The notes under the pieces: model-generated
Told to the model about the DNA's origin: nothing
The model's database searches: none
What the model saw: only the letters and a program-made list of their open reading frames with translations
Shown: piece by piece, positions 22,226 through 36,200 of the stretch
Layout of the letters: the number at the start of each line of letters is the position of its first letter
Position numbering within the stretch: position 1 is the stretch's first letter
Program-made: the position numbers and the translations under genes
NCBI GenBank assembly: GCA_030248135.1
Contig: JASANC010001770.1
Span: forward strand, 1 to 64,000
Length of the DNA stretch: 64,000 nucleotides
Source: Theristus sp. LFF4_11
Lineage: Eukaryota > Nematoda > Chromadorea > Monhysterida > Xyalidae
Direction: 5' to 3'

Positions 22226-24289
22226 TTGTAACCGCTCTGTTTTGTGAGCATTTTTAAGGTTTTGATACTCTTGTCATTTTAATGCAAGGTACTAGTGAAG
22301 ACGTGTGTTTTTTTGTAAATTGCTTGCAACTCAGTCAACAAGGATTACCGAAACGTGACTATGCTCTTTATTCTGTTCTGACCAACACAGACATACACGC
22401 GAGAAGAATAGACAAAATATGTGATATTTTTCTCTATCTGCAAATTTCGACACCTTTCTAATTTACGATCAAGAAAAATGCGATGGGAAATCGTCAAGCA
22501 ACGAAGATATTTGGACTCAAGAAACTTCAGGCTTAAAAATGAATACAACATTTGTTCACAAAACTCCGCGAAAACCCGCCACAAATCTCCGCTGCTTGCG
22601 ACCAGAAAGAACTCTTTCGAATGAAAAAAATCAATTAGTATAAATAATACCGAATGAGGAAGGGGGGCGTAAATGCATTCAAATGGCATACTAGTTGGTT
22701 TTGAGAAGAAATACTGAAAGAACAGGTGAAGTGATTTGAAACTAGACTAAAAACGGCGAGCTGAAGCAAAAAAAAGCTGGAGAAACGAACGAATGTTTGG
22801 TTTAATGGTTTATGAACTGAGAATTGGAAGTACTAGTCATGCAACAGAAGGTGGATTTCAGTAAAGTCAAAGTGTGCTTACCAGCACAACAACTTGCTAC
22901 AGAATACTACTGCACTTTAGGCATGGAAATCGGATGGACCTGACAAACCAGCGTCACCGTATCAGTTCAATTCTACAAAGATTGCAGCGCTTTTCGTTCA
23001 ATCAATCAAGATAATCCAATATTTCTGCAAATTTGACAAACATACACATATACACAATTTCTGACTTCTCGGCACAGAAAACGAAGCATTGCAAGAACAG
23101 CACAAACGAAAAAATGCTCTAGCTGAAAGAACTTGGAAATAGCATTACAGTAAAAAAACAAAGTTTGTTATTCCCACCCGAAAATATTCAGGTATCACAT
23201 TTTGCGGGAATTCACAAAAATTCGGGAAGTTTAATGAAACTCAAATGAAATTTCAAATCTCTCGTTTTTTATGTGACTCAAAATTTTAGAATACAGAATT
23301 TACTGTAGCATAAAAGCGAAAAAAGACAAAGGGTCCTAGAAAAAATGCACCCTGCGTAGTACTACAGAACAAAATGAGATTGAAAGAAAGCAGTTCAGGG
23401 TAAAACGGCACATGAGAAAAATGAATGATGGGTGAAAACGAACAAAAAATCAGGACATTTTCAGACGAAATTTTGAAGAACAGCCCAAAATAATAAATAA
23501 GGGAAAACGTACAGACATAAACACAAGTGCAGAGAAAGGCGTCGACATAAAACGAACTATCAATTAATTATGGCTTGTTTATCAGAACCAGTCAGAATCA
23601 GAATGAGATCGTTTTCTTATTCGGGTGTTGGCGCAAACTGTCTGACCGTCGTGCGAAGATTATCGCAAAAACTAAAAACTTCTTCTTTTCAACAAAATCA
23701 TCTTTATTGCAGTCATGAAAAAAATAGTGTCAAGAGAGCGCAGGTGAAACAGGAACACGAAAATCAATTGCTGCTTCAATCAAGTCCTCTCTCTTCTGAC
23801 TGACAGGTTCTGTCAAACGGGCGAGGAGAATATTTACAAATATCATCAAAAAAATGTTCATTGAAATCCAGAAAAAAATTACAGTCGTTCAAATCACACA
23901 CGCGCCCTCTTTCTCCTGAATCCAATATGGACTCCGGACGCGACACGATCACAAAACCGCCAGCAAAGAAAAAACGAAAACAAGAAAATAATCCGAAAAA
24001 AAACCAAGAATAAAATCATGCTAAAATCGAAAAAAACGTTGATTTTTCATGCAATCACCGTGGTAAATAGGGTGATAGAAACTCTTTTTGGAGGGAGTTA
24101 ATGGAGTTGTTTTGTTAGCAAATCAATCAAAACGCGAGTCCGTTTGCTTCTCTGCTTGGGTTTATACAAAAGGAGACCAGTCGAACGGTGAAATAAATAA
24201 CTATCTCAGAACCACACACACACTCGTGTTTTGCGTGCACGCGTGTTGTTTTGTGGTGGCATTCGCTGTCCAATCAGAATTCGATCGAG
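22226..24289. other. Spacer between the convergent 3' ends of INTS12 and CDC25
   Basis: AT-rich with no exon. It should hold the 3' UTRs of both genes. No convincing repeat or structured RNA was seen. Confidence 0.6.
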
Positions 24290-27200
24290 TCACGTCTTGA
24301 ACAGCTGCTGTCGTTGGCGGAACGTCCGGTGGCGCGTCAGTTTGCCGGCGTTTGCGACGAGCGACAGCGTGCGTGTCATACGCTGATTGGACGACGCGAC
24401 ACCGCCGCCGCATTGCTCAGCGTCGATCGCCGCCGTCGTGCCCCACTCGGAGCCGCCGTCGTTCAGCGCCATCAATTTCGCCGTCGTCGTCGCCGCAACG
24501 CCGTCCGTCCACGAGCGAAACTTTGCGCGAAACTTGCGACACTGATCGGCGTTCTCCTTGTCCAGCATCGGCACGTACGCGCGCGGCTCGCACAGCTCCT
24601 GCAATGAACAGCGCTCGTGTACGTTCGTTGTTGTTGGTGGTGGTGGTGGCGCAATCGGTCGTGTTGTCTGTTTGAAGTCACCGCCAGTGGCAAGGAATGT
24701 CTTTCATTTTGCTCCCGCATCGCAATGCGCGCATAGATCGGTAAGCAGTCTCATGCACGACGCGGGAATTCAAAATTGGCAAAGGCATCCGAGTCCCTTA
24801 AATGAGGTCGGGTCACCAAGCTATTCTGCATTACCACATAAAGATTGAAACTAGTTTCCTTTCACGTCCACAACCGCATTGAGTCGCAGGTCTTAAAGAA
24901 AAGATAATAGTCTATGACAACATGGACTGTACCACCTGCCCATAAAGTGGAAGCTGACAAAGTATTTTTTTACACAACTTCACAGCTGTGCACATTTTCC
25001 AAACGGCTAGAATTTTGTGTGATTTTTGTCTGAATCAGTGATGCTCCTCCAACTGAACAACTCATCACCCACACAACTTGCAGTTTGTTCGAATTTCTTC
25101 GGAACAAAAACTCCAAAAAACCCGGGTAGCAGAACACCAACCGAAAACTTGTAATAAAAGTTTTTGTATCCGCCCTCCAGCAAGTAGATCTCCGGGTAGA
25201 ACAACGTCGGGTACCGTTGCCGATTAACCGCTCTGTCTCGTTTGCGCAAGGCGCGGGACCTGAAATGACGGTTTTCTGTTGAAAAAAAATCGTTTTTACA
25301 CCACTTTTTGCGCTACCCATGAGCAACAATGCCACATTATTCGAACGATCAGTGAATTTAGGCGATGTCTTTAATCTAGCCCAGAAGTGCGTACAGAGAA
25401 CGCCGTCAAGTTGGGCGCCCAGCCTATACATACACCCCTCAGCGGCGCTCGAACCCCTAAACGCTGGAGTCCTCAACGGTGACGATGTCGTGTGGTGCGA
25501 AACACAAGTTAAAGAATTCCAAATCAGCAACAAAGAGAACCCTCGTGGTCTGGTGGTAGTGCGTTAGACTGCAGTCTGCGCGCTCGGGGGATCGAGCCCC
25601 GCCGAGCGGTGTATAGGCACTTAATGACAGACGAAAACTCGATGGGCGCCCTACTCAATGGCGTCCAGTACGCTTCTCTCGGTTAGCCCTGGCTAAAAAC
25701 ATCGCCTAAACATCCGAACAACAACCGCAAACAGCGCCGGGGGCGTACATTTTCGGTCCGCGCTCCTGCGAGTACTCGCAATAGAAGACGAGTATTTTGC
25801 GTTGGTCGCCGGCGGCTTTCTCGCGTTCCGTCAATCGATCGATCTGTCGCTCGATGACGGCCGCTTGCTCGTAGCAGTTCAGTGCGCCGCGCACATGGCC
25901 GCCGTCGAACTCGTACGGATAGCGGCAGTCGATCAGGATCAGTCGCTCGCGGCTGACCGTCGGATGCTCGTCGCGTAGCACTTTCACGAGCTGCAATGGC
26001 AATGGACACCGGATTAGAGCGGTGGCGACGGTCCAGAGCCGAGGGGTTGGGGGGGGGCCGATATAGATAGCTGGAGCAAATTTTCCAGATAGATAGATAG
26101 CCCCCCCCCCCTAGATGACGGTGTCGCTGGATGAGTAGTTTAGGGTGTTGAATGGTTATTGAAACTGTTTAGCGGAACAATAGTATTGTTGACGAGTGTC
26201 GCCGTCTTACGAAGTGCCCCGTCGCATGCACTGCCAGTGTCACCGTCATGTCGAAACGTTTCCACATGCAACGAGAAAGTCACATGATGTGACCGGTTCA
26301 AAGCCATTCTTTGATTAGTATTATTTGACAACATGTGATCTGTCGATTTCGACAACATTCAGACGCTGTTGAGCAAAATAAAAAGGATTAAAAAATGAAA
26401 CCTTGATGTGACGATTCGTTCAGCACACCAGGTTTGACCGGCCACTTTGCCAGCCAAACCGATACCACTGAATATTTTCAAAAAAACCAAACGCGACCAT
26501 AAAACAGGCACACACCGTTTCAGCACTGATGCACTTCTGGTCGGCAACCTTCGGCTTCGACACTAACTGCAGCATGTGCTCCTGCAAAGACAATCCAAGT
26601 GCAAACATTGCAAATGACACGGAAAAGAAAGACATACACCTTAAAAAAGCATCTTCCACAGCTCGGCCTCCCGCGATACAAGACTGACCACTTATACTGC
26701 ACAAGTGTTTCATCGTGCAACTATATTACAACAAAAAAAGGTCGGTTGGTCTGTAGTAATCTGGCATTGGTGGACAAAACAATTGTGGATTGTGGTGGAC
26801 TATTACTACTGAATTGGGAGATACAAACATAAAAAACCCGAACGCTGGAGAAAAAGCAACCGAAACGAGCACCAACGACAAAAGCCGCCCCTCCCACTTA
26901 CCCTGGTGTAGTCGCCGATCATGCCGGTCTTGTCAAAATGCTGCTGCGCGCGCGTTACGTCCGCCTCCGAGAAACACCGGTGGAACTCGGTCGGTTTCAG
27001 CAGCGTCTTCGGCTGGTGGTCGGCGGCGAACGGCGCCGGCAGCGGCGTCATCGCCCCGGTCGACTCCGTCGGGGCGCGACAGTCGGCGACCGTGTTCTTG
27101 CGTCGTTTCACGTTTGTCGTCGCGGCCATCAGCGTCGTGCCGCCGCCAGCACGACCGCCGGTTGTCGCCGTGTGCTCGCGCAGTGCACTGGGCGTATCGG

Positions 27201-30200
27201 GCGATCGCAGTTGGCTGCTTCGTTTGCGGCTGATCGGCTTGCTCGAATAGTCGCCACATGGCGGCGCGCTCCACTTACGAGTCGGAGGTATGAGCGCGTT
27301 TAATCTGGCGGCTGTCGACGTTGCAAGGACGGCCGCCGATCGATCGTGATTCTGTGTGGTGTTCGGCGCGAGATCGGCCAGCGGTCGCCGACGTGGCGTC
27401 GTGTCGTCGTCGTTATTGGTCGAGGTGGCGAAGTTGATCGTTAGACGGTCCGGCGAGCCGGCACTCGCTTCTGTCGCATCTCGTCTGCCGTGTTCGTGGT
27501 GTAGTAGTTGGCCGTGCTGCAGTAGCTCGAGTGACGCTGTTGACACGGACGCCTGGGGCAACGAGTCATTTTGAAGCAGTGATTTTACTCTAGAAGCTGG
27601 ATGGGAAGTTATTTGACGTTGCTCAAGCCACGTGCTCAATCTCGATTGGACTGTTCTACTTTGCAATAGTTGTGGACTTTTCTGAAGTGCACGATAAAAC
27701 GAATTCAGATACATATTCGAACATTGGAACAGCGAATTCAGATTACATATAAACCTGAGATTTTGCGAGCTTAGAAAAATTTGTCTTGAACAGTTAGATT
27801 GCTCTGTGATCTCAAGTCTAGTTGACCTATGAATGTCCGCAATTGGTCAGGCGTCATGAAGTTCTCAAAACTAACACAAAATTACTTTATCTGCTTCTTT
27901 GTTCCAATGCTGCAAATCTTCCAAATGTTTCCAAGTGTCCCTCATGGAAAAGAAAAACCAGCACTCTCAACCTGAGTGGAGTGCAACTGCGAGTCGACGT
28001 CCATGTCCAGTTCAGCGTCAACATTGCCGTTCTCTCCGTCGCAGAAGCCGAGGTCCTCCGGCCACTGGTGGTGCAGGAGTGACTCCAGTAGTCGTTCGTT
28101 GTTTTCGTCGTTGTTGGGAGCGCTCGATGCTGCCGCTTGAAGCAACGGAGCAGCAAATGACGTTGGCGACAGCTGCGGCGGCTGAAATGGTGGTTGGTCG
28201 AATGTGAATGCTGGTCACGATCAACGGGTACGGTATCTACCGTATTCGGTCTCAACGCGATCTCGATGCAACGTTCGAATCGTCAACGAAAGCTGTTCAA
28301 TAAGCGGATAAATCAAAACAAAAGGAACATTGTGTGCGCGCTGCGCAGTTTACGTTATTGTTTCAAGAAATGTGAACGGTTGTAAAATTGAATTGAACTG
28401 GAATTCGACACTATACAGAGACTGCGAACCCCAACAAAACGGAAGCAAAAATATTCCACACTTTCTGACTTTCCTTCCATTACATGAGCAACACTTTTCA
28501 ACCGACCTTTTTTGACGGGCCGACATCCGAAATGCCGCTGTCCTTCGAGTTTTGATCTTCCTCCGCGTCGAACACAGACGACGGCGTTGGACTGATTGAC
28601 AGGCCTGAAAAAAGAGAACTGATTTTCACATTAAAAGGTGAATCTATCATGATGATTGGCTACATCATGTGGAACAAAGCTTATCAACGTCCCGAAATCC
28701 GCCAATCAGCTAAAAATCGCACAAAAGGATGAGTATCAAAGGAAACCGATCAACCATTCACATTCCACTATTTTGACTTTTCATTCCCCTTGGTTTTTTC
28801 ATTGGTTCCTGAAACTGTCAGGCTTTTCTTTCAAGCTGCAATTTCGCATTTTGTTCTCATATTCCCACACCACCACACCCGACATAATCACAACCACGTG
28901 CAACAAGTTATCACGAATTCGGTATCATGCCCGAAAAAAATATCGCCCAAAAATGATACGACCTCAGTTGATCGTAAAAAATCCACTTGACACGAAAAAT
29001 GTGTTGGATCAAGATTCAAAAAATCGAAAATGCGAATTCTTGTTGTAAAACCGGACCAACAGTGTGTGAAAGATGTCAAGTGAACGCATGTGATGAGATG
29101 TCACCACGCCCAAAATGGTGGGGGTGGGGGGGCAAGAAAGTCAAGTCGTTGACACCAACAAACTGGGGCACCTTCTAAAAATTATTCATGATTCAACCAT
29201 CATAAAAAATGCACATGGCTTCTTGTTGTTAGTCGGACGAAAAATATAACACCCACATCCTGTTCTGCTGAGTGATCAAAAAACCTTCTTGACCCGAAGA
29301 ATCCTCACCCGTTATCACATTTTTCCTGAGCGGCCCAGTTTTCAGCACAAATTGCTACAACACACACACACGTTGCCGTTGTATAAAACCATTGCATCAC
29401 ACTTCCTCGATGTCCGAGTCCAAAAAGTCTCCCGGCTCTGCCCGTGTTTATAACCCCGGTGATAACAGAAAAACTTTCGCGAATCATATAAAAAACTCGG
29501 ACGCACGTTCGCAAAACGCTTCCGGCTCAGAAATCGTTGACACACAAGCCCAAAATCAGCATTGGCACACTTTCAGTCGTAAAATAATGAAAAAAAACTA
29601 TGACTAGCTCAAGATTATACTGCCAGGGAAAATTTTCGAACGAACACACAGTGCAGTGACCCCGCAAGAACCTGCCCTCATAAAAAGAAACTCATGGAAT
29701 GGAACACAAAATACACAACGAAAATACGAGACAAAAATCGCAGGTGCAACGGACCGAACAGTGAAGAAAACCGATACATAATCACCACATTGTTGAACCA
29801 AAAAAAGAAAAAATGGCGTAATAAATTGCGAACAATGACCATTGTGGTGGTGGTGGCGGTTGTTGTGTTGTGTCCCGACTTGAACCACAAAGAAAGACTC
29901 TCAAGCCCAAGAAAAAATTCTTTGTCACGCCATGACCTCAGACGACTTCCAAGATACCACATAATCTTGATCAAAAAATCTCTCGCAACTCGGCTTGGTC
30001 AAACAAAAAAACTGTTCAGTTTTTGTGATGAAAACGAGATTTTAGGCAAAAGCTCAACCAGAAAAGCACACACGCGTGCCGTTATCAATGAAAAGCCGTG
30101 TCACCAAACAAAACAAACAAACCCAATAGCCGCTAGCTCCATGACGTAATCACAAACAAACAACCAACAACTATAAAAAAGGCTTTCGAAATGAACGAAA

Positions 30201-33200
30201 ATCAGGTTTTTGTTCTTGTTCAGTCCCACTTAAAAATCTCGCACATTTTGTTTGTGCTTTAGCAAAGCCGCCAATTAGACAAACGCAAAAAAGACAAACA
30301 ACAAAACCAAAGAGAGCTGCATTTTTGGCATGGTTTGGCTGAAAACATCACACTTGAAAGAAACCAAGTATCATCTTCACACACCGAGGGGTGAAGTTAC
30401 AGTCCTGGGAAAAAATTTTCAGCTCTTTTATCTCATTGGTGCGTTTACAGTTTTCTTATCATTTATTTGTACACTCTCTCATGACACATGTTGAGTGCCA
30501 CTAAAAAAGTTACTCATAAAAAGAGACGTAAAAAGGAAAAAATGTTGACATAATGATCACGTCGTTTTTTTGAAACTCCATTAACAATCACTGAACCAGC
30601 ACTCAAGCAACACTTCTTTGTCATTCAGCTTTTTAGAAAATGAGGACTTCATACTGTGCGTGGATTGCAACTTCAGTCACCTGAACCACGGGTTGGGGCT
30701 ACACGTTCATTGATTCGTTTTAGTGAACATCGAAATATCGAGCCCGAACCCAACTGCTATTTTTCGTTTGGCAAGAAGAAACCGACAAAATGACCTGTCA
30801 AATCAGAACGTTTATGATCAGTGCCTTTCATTGATTGCAGTCAAATACAAATGAAAAAAGCTCGATGCCAGCGGCACGTTGATTGGCTGCACAGCAGTTC
30901 AAAATCAACCAATCGTCTGATCGTTTGGTTTTACTTTTATGCACGCATTCAGGTGCTCTAAAGCAGTGTTTCTGTCGGTTTTTTTTGTTGCAAGCAAAAT
31001 CTGAAATAGAAACATCAACTCAACATCAACTTGATCCGATTACGGCACAAATAAATTACACCGGCGCCAGCCCAAAAAAAAACTGAAAGACTAAAAAGAC
31101 ATCACAAAAATGGCACACTTCTGCTATTTTCACAGCGTGCGTCCGTCCGTTGGGAGAAAAAAATGTTCAAGGTACCTCCTGCAGTTCCAACTTTTCGCAG
31201 ACAAAAGGACAATAACCGTAAAACAATAAAAAAGACTGTGATTATTACAGCCAAAAATCTGACAAACAAGCAAGAATCTTTTTTCTTCTGCAGCCAAAAT
31301 TGCAAAACAATGCATACTGCATCATTTTTATTGCCCTTAGGGCTCAGTAATTTTCCACACTGGCGCCTGTGCACTGTAATCTGAGGAACAGACAAAACAA
31401 TACCGTAAAATGACCACAAAAAACACAATTCACTTACCAATCAGCCATTCTGGCAGTAAACCATGCAATACTGTTTACAAGCCAAAAACTTCTCACCACA
31501 CAAGCTAAATTCAATGCTTCTTTCACAGCTTTCATTCAAACGGTGAAAAAACAACTGTTGAGACACACGAAAACAGACCCAAATTGATGCACACCAATTT
31601 CCTTCCGCTTGAAATTGTTTTCCTCACTTTCCTTCTGCTTGAACTGTGTTCTCAAGTTCGCACCGCTCACAATCACATTCTGATTCATATTCATGCTGTC
31701 AATATCATGCTAGCAACAAATGTACGTTCTCCTACACAACAATAAGACCAACTCCCCCTGAAAACTTTTTCGACTGTGTGTACTCGTACACCCAGTGTTT
31801 GCTGAATTCGGAAGCTTGCTTTCCGTCGTGCACTTGCCTGCCACTTACAGTGCGTGTCCTACCAAAGCAACACCCACAACACCACCACCACCAACCGTAT
31901 TCACTCGGCGTTCGCATGAGGGCGCCCGTGTCGTTCGGTCGTGCCGCCGCCCCAACCGACAGCGAGCGTGCGCACGCGAGATCGTCCGTGGCCGCTTTGC
32001 ACATCGGTGCCGACAAGTGGTGCTTGCTGACGGCGACGCCGCGCGCAAAGTTCATCTCGGCACCTTCGAACGCAAACCTGAGAGACGCACGGTTTTTCCA
32101 CTTGAATATAAAAGATGCTGAACAAAGAATCTGTGAATATCTCGAAATTGATCTGCTTCGACAAGTCTGCTTACCAGTGTTATACCCAGTAAGGCACAAA
32201 CAACAGTTCTCGATTTTCACGACCAAAGTTTATTCTCTAAAAAAAAGGCAAAAGCAATTGTTGCGCGCAGTCAGAAAGAATACAAACTCACTGGCAAACA
32301 CACACACACAGCCAGTATTCATGCGCGGTGCCTGTGTGTTTGTTTGTGTGACTGTGTAATGTTAAACAGAGAACACGAATGGAATAGTGTAGATTACATC
32401 TAAATCCGCAAAGAACGTATCGATCTTTTGAACAGGACGAAAATTTTCAGAAAACCAGTCAATCTGATAAACATTCCACAAAACGGAAAACTGGTAGCAT
32501 AACAAGCAATTTGCTCCCGATACCAGTCAGTCCCAGACAAATACAGCAACACTGAAATCAGGCAGAACAAGTGAACAACAAAACAGCAAAAACAAGTGAA
32601 CAGAAAGTTTTATTTCTCCAAACTTCCAAAACCTCTCAGCAACCTGGAGCAGCGGCCGACGCTGTCCTCGGCGCCACCGTCCGTCCGCTGTTGTCGCGGC
32701 GCATTTCGATCGTCCGTCAGTCCGTCGCGTGCGTCCTCGTCCTCAAACTCGACACGCGTCTTACTGCAAGTGGCGCGCCGCTGTTGTACCTGTACGCCGG
32801 TGCCGTCCTCCTCCGGGTCGTCAACGTCGTGCGTGTGCGCCACTTCGGAGACGCTGAGATAGCTGGAAAATGCGGGGTGCACGCGCGCTATGAGAATCGT
32901 TTGACGAGGTTTGCGGGAAATGAAAGACGGAAACGTGGCGGTAAGGAAAGTGAACGAAACACTGATTGCCGGTTCACTTTCGAGGACTGCCACTGCAGCC
33001 TCCTAACCTGCCGGTGTGTGTTTGCATTTTTGTTTGTTTCTCTCACCGGAGTACTGGCGCTGTGCTAGGACTGAAACCAACAGAACGCAACCAATCGCCA
33101 CCGAGTTTTCAAAGTCAAACACTCTACAAACGGTCTACAATTCACATGCAAACGTCCATATAAAACTTTTATATCACAGTACTAAAATATTTTTAAGTGT

Positions 33201-36200
33201 CAAATTTCATCGTAGTCGTCCACTAGAAACAATATTGAAAGTAAAAAACTATGATATAATCTCGTCTGAGTTTCCAATGTAAAACAGACAACAAACTGCA
33301 ACTAAAAAATTTTTGGTAATTTTTGGCATTTACACATTTTTATCAATTTAGCAGTAATTAGAGGTTACACCACACTGCAATCTACCTTTTGACGGCGGCG
33401 CACAAGAAGCAACAATACGAGTCATTATTGGTTGTCGCCATTCAGTCAAACAGACAAACGCGACACACACAAATCAAACGTTCCACCACACGAGACACGA
33501 CTAAGATCAACCAAACGATCCTCAATCGCAGTTTTAATGTCGCGTGGTCTTGGGGGCACCACCGAAAAATGCGTTCCTTTCGTCAACGCATGATGCAGCA
33601 CAGAAAATAAAGCACCGACTAGAAAATCACTTTCTTCCTCATCGTTCGTCGATAACACAGCTCTATAAAAAGTACAAAAAGAATAAGAGCTATAAAAAGT
33701 ACAATAAGAATAAGAGATCGTTTTTTGGAACACAAACACCAGAAAATGCACAATTAAGAACCAGAAATTGCACAAAAAACGCAAAATCCACACCATCCAA
33801 CAACAAAATGAGCAAAACCCTAACAACAACGACCGGAGGATGAGCGCGGATCAGGTTTCACAGAACGAAAATCAAGAGCCAGAAATGTAAACAGAAAAGA
33901 ACCGCGATGAAAAGGCAAATTGACGCTTTAGAGGAGAGGCAGGCCTGTTTTTGGCTGAAACAACAACAACAATCCAAAGCTTTTTCACGCAGAAATTATG
34001 CCCATAAAAATAGTGAAAACAAAAATAGGAAAACACGCAATAATAATAACAGTCAGTCAACCGAAACATATTTTCGTCTGTTTTTAGGTTTGGCCGGGAA
34101 ATTCAAATATTTCAGCTCACGGAACCATAACCACAGCATAAACAACAACAAGATGGAAACATGCGCTTGACAGCTGAACAAGCCAACCGCGAATAAAAGA
34201 GAACCCAATTAAAAATACCTAAGACAAGAAGACACTGACTGAGTGGAATCCCGAAAGGGGAATTCAAAATCGAATTCTTCCATGGCAACAAGAAAAACCA
34301 GTTTCACACTGATTTTACACCAGAAGAATGATTACTGCCACTTTGCGAAAGACAAAGGAGCAACACAACCAAAAAGTCCTACGCGGACAAAAACATTCAG
34401 ACAAAAACAAAAAAGGTCATTGCGGTCTAGTCCGTCTAGACCAGACTCATCTCAAAAACAAAAAAGACAAAAAACGCCAGAACTATCAAGAAAAGAACCA
34501 AACCATCAGAAACGGTACACAGAGAAAAAAGGAGTAAACAACAATCAGCAAGAAACATCGGGAGCTAGTGGAGATACTTTTCAGAGCGAACTAAAATAGG
34601 TGCATTCTCTATTTTTATCGATCCAGTGAAAAACAAGAAATAAAACAGGAGCGATTTCGGTGATAATGGTGGATATCTGATCTGTGCACCCAATAAACAA
34701 AAAAATAGGAGACTAGAAGCATCATTTTGGTGATATAACCCAGAAATATGAATAGCCACCAAGAACGTAGGGGCGCCAATGCATAGTGGGACTATATGAA
34801 CGAATGAATGTTGCAGTGGTTAGCAAGCACTCTGGGATGGAATGAAAACCAACCAATCAGCGTACGATGCACGTTTCCACATCCATTCATAAAATACGAG
34901 ACGAGACACGAACAGTGGAAACAGCACAGAAAATTCCCCATTGCGTGACTGGGTCGATTCAAAAACGGCAGCAGCAGTATACTAGGTTAGTGGGGTCTGC
35001 GGGGTTAGGAACAGAGGCCACTGCGAATGGAACGTGTGTACACGGTGGTGAATGCAAACACATCGTAAACCTAATCCCAGTAGCAGTAGTAAATAGTAAA
35101 CAACCCGCAGAAAGGGTTATCTAAGGTGTCCCCCGACTGGACTGACCGGTTGGAAAAGCGTACTAACTGAAAATGTCAATAAAAAAGTGCGAATTGGTCG
35201 TTAATACAAACAGAATACCGAATCTAGTGCGCTGGTTGGCAGCAACACGCTCGTTCGACCAATGAGCGTACGCGTCTGAATTGAAATTAAGCAGAGAACA
35301 GGTGACCGAACAAGACGGTAGTACGGTGCAGCAAATAATGAATCGAAACAGAAGAGATTACAAAACGAGCACAAAAGTCAACGAAAACGTTCAGTCAGAA
35401 TGAGGAAAAAACGGGTCAGAATTACATTCTGAACATTAACAACGGGTTTGCTTCTGGATGTCGATCCCATTTCGAAACCACACACCGGAGAAAAAAACAG
35501 CAGCTGAAGTGCGTTTAGGGTGAGTGGTTGCATAATCAGCAGTTTGCCGGAAGGGTCAGATGCGGGCGGGTGAATTCAAACGGAGGGCTGATTTTTCCGT
35601 TCATTCTACTGTAACCAAAAAGAATGTGCTAACGGACGGAAGAGAAAAAAACACGGATGGCTAAAATATGCATGTTAGGCTCAGGAAATTTATGAGAACA
35701 GTTGGTCAAATTACACAGCAGGAAAAGAATGTGATGCTTGCCCACTGCTGGAAACGTAAGAGGTCACCTGGGGGTATATTGCGAAAAAGTCTACGGTAGC
35801 GAATCAACATTTCAAAAAATGAACAGAGTAACAAGATTTTTACAATCGAAAGTGGAGGTGCCACCAGGAAAAAAAGGCCAGATGGTTTTTTTTTCATTTC
35901 AGGGCCTCTGAAACCTAAAGATGCACATTTCACAACTGACACGCTTCAAGAGCATGTGTGGGTGGGTGTAGTAATAATGACGACACCACGGCACAAATCT
36001 TGAAAGGCATATATGCAAACATCGCTGAAGTATAGCACAGCCGTGACCTCAGATGATTTTTTGAATTTCTTTTATCCTCACATGTCCTCTTAACACCACC
36101 ACGGCATTCTTGGTGTAATCGCAAAGTGATGATTGACCCCGTGAATTCAAAATAAACCACAACGCGCACTTCTCACTCGGATCAACAAAAGAGAAAAATT

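Noticed and set aside
25545..25625. Functional tRNA-Cys gene
   Set aside because: The GCA anticodon position and T arm look right, but anticodon and acceptor stems pair poorly and a related copy with the same non-tRNA tail lies next to it, which fits a SINE.
28590..31640. Several 60-150-codon forward frames in the A-rich intron
   Set aside because: Low-complexity Lys/Asn/Thr frames without homology, starts or splice logic. They reflect base composition.
31896..32862. Separate minus-strand gene
   Set aside because: Both exons splice in phase to each other and to the CDC25 exons on either side, so they were merged into CDC25.
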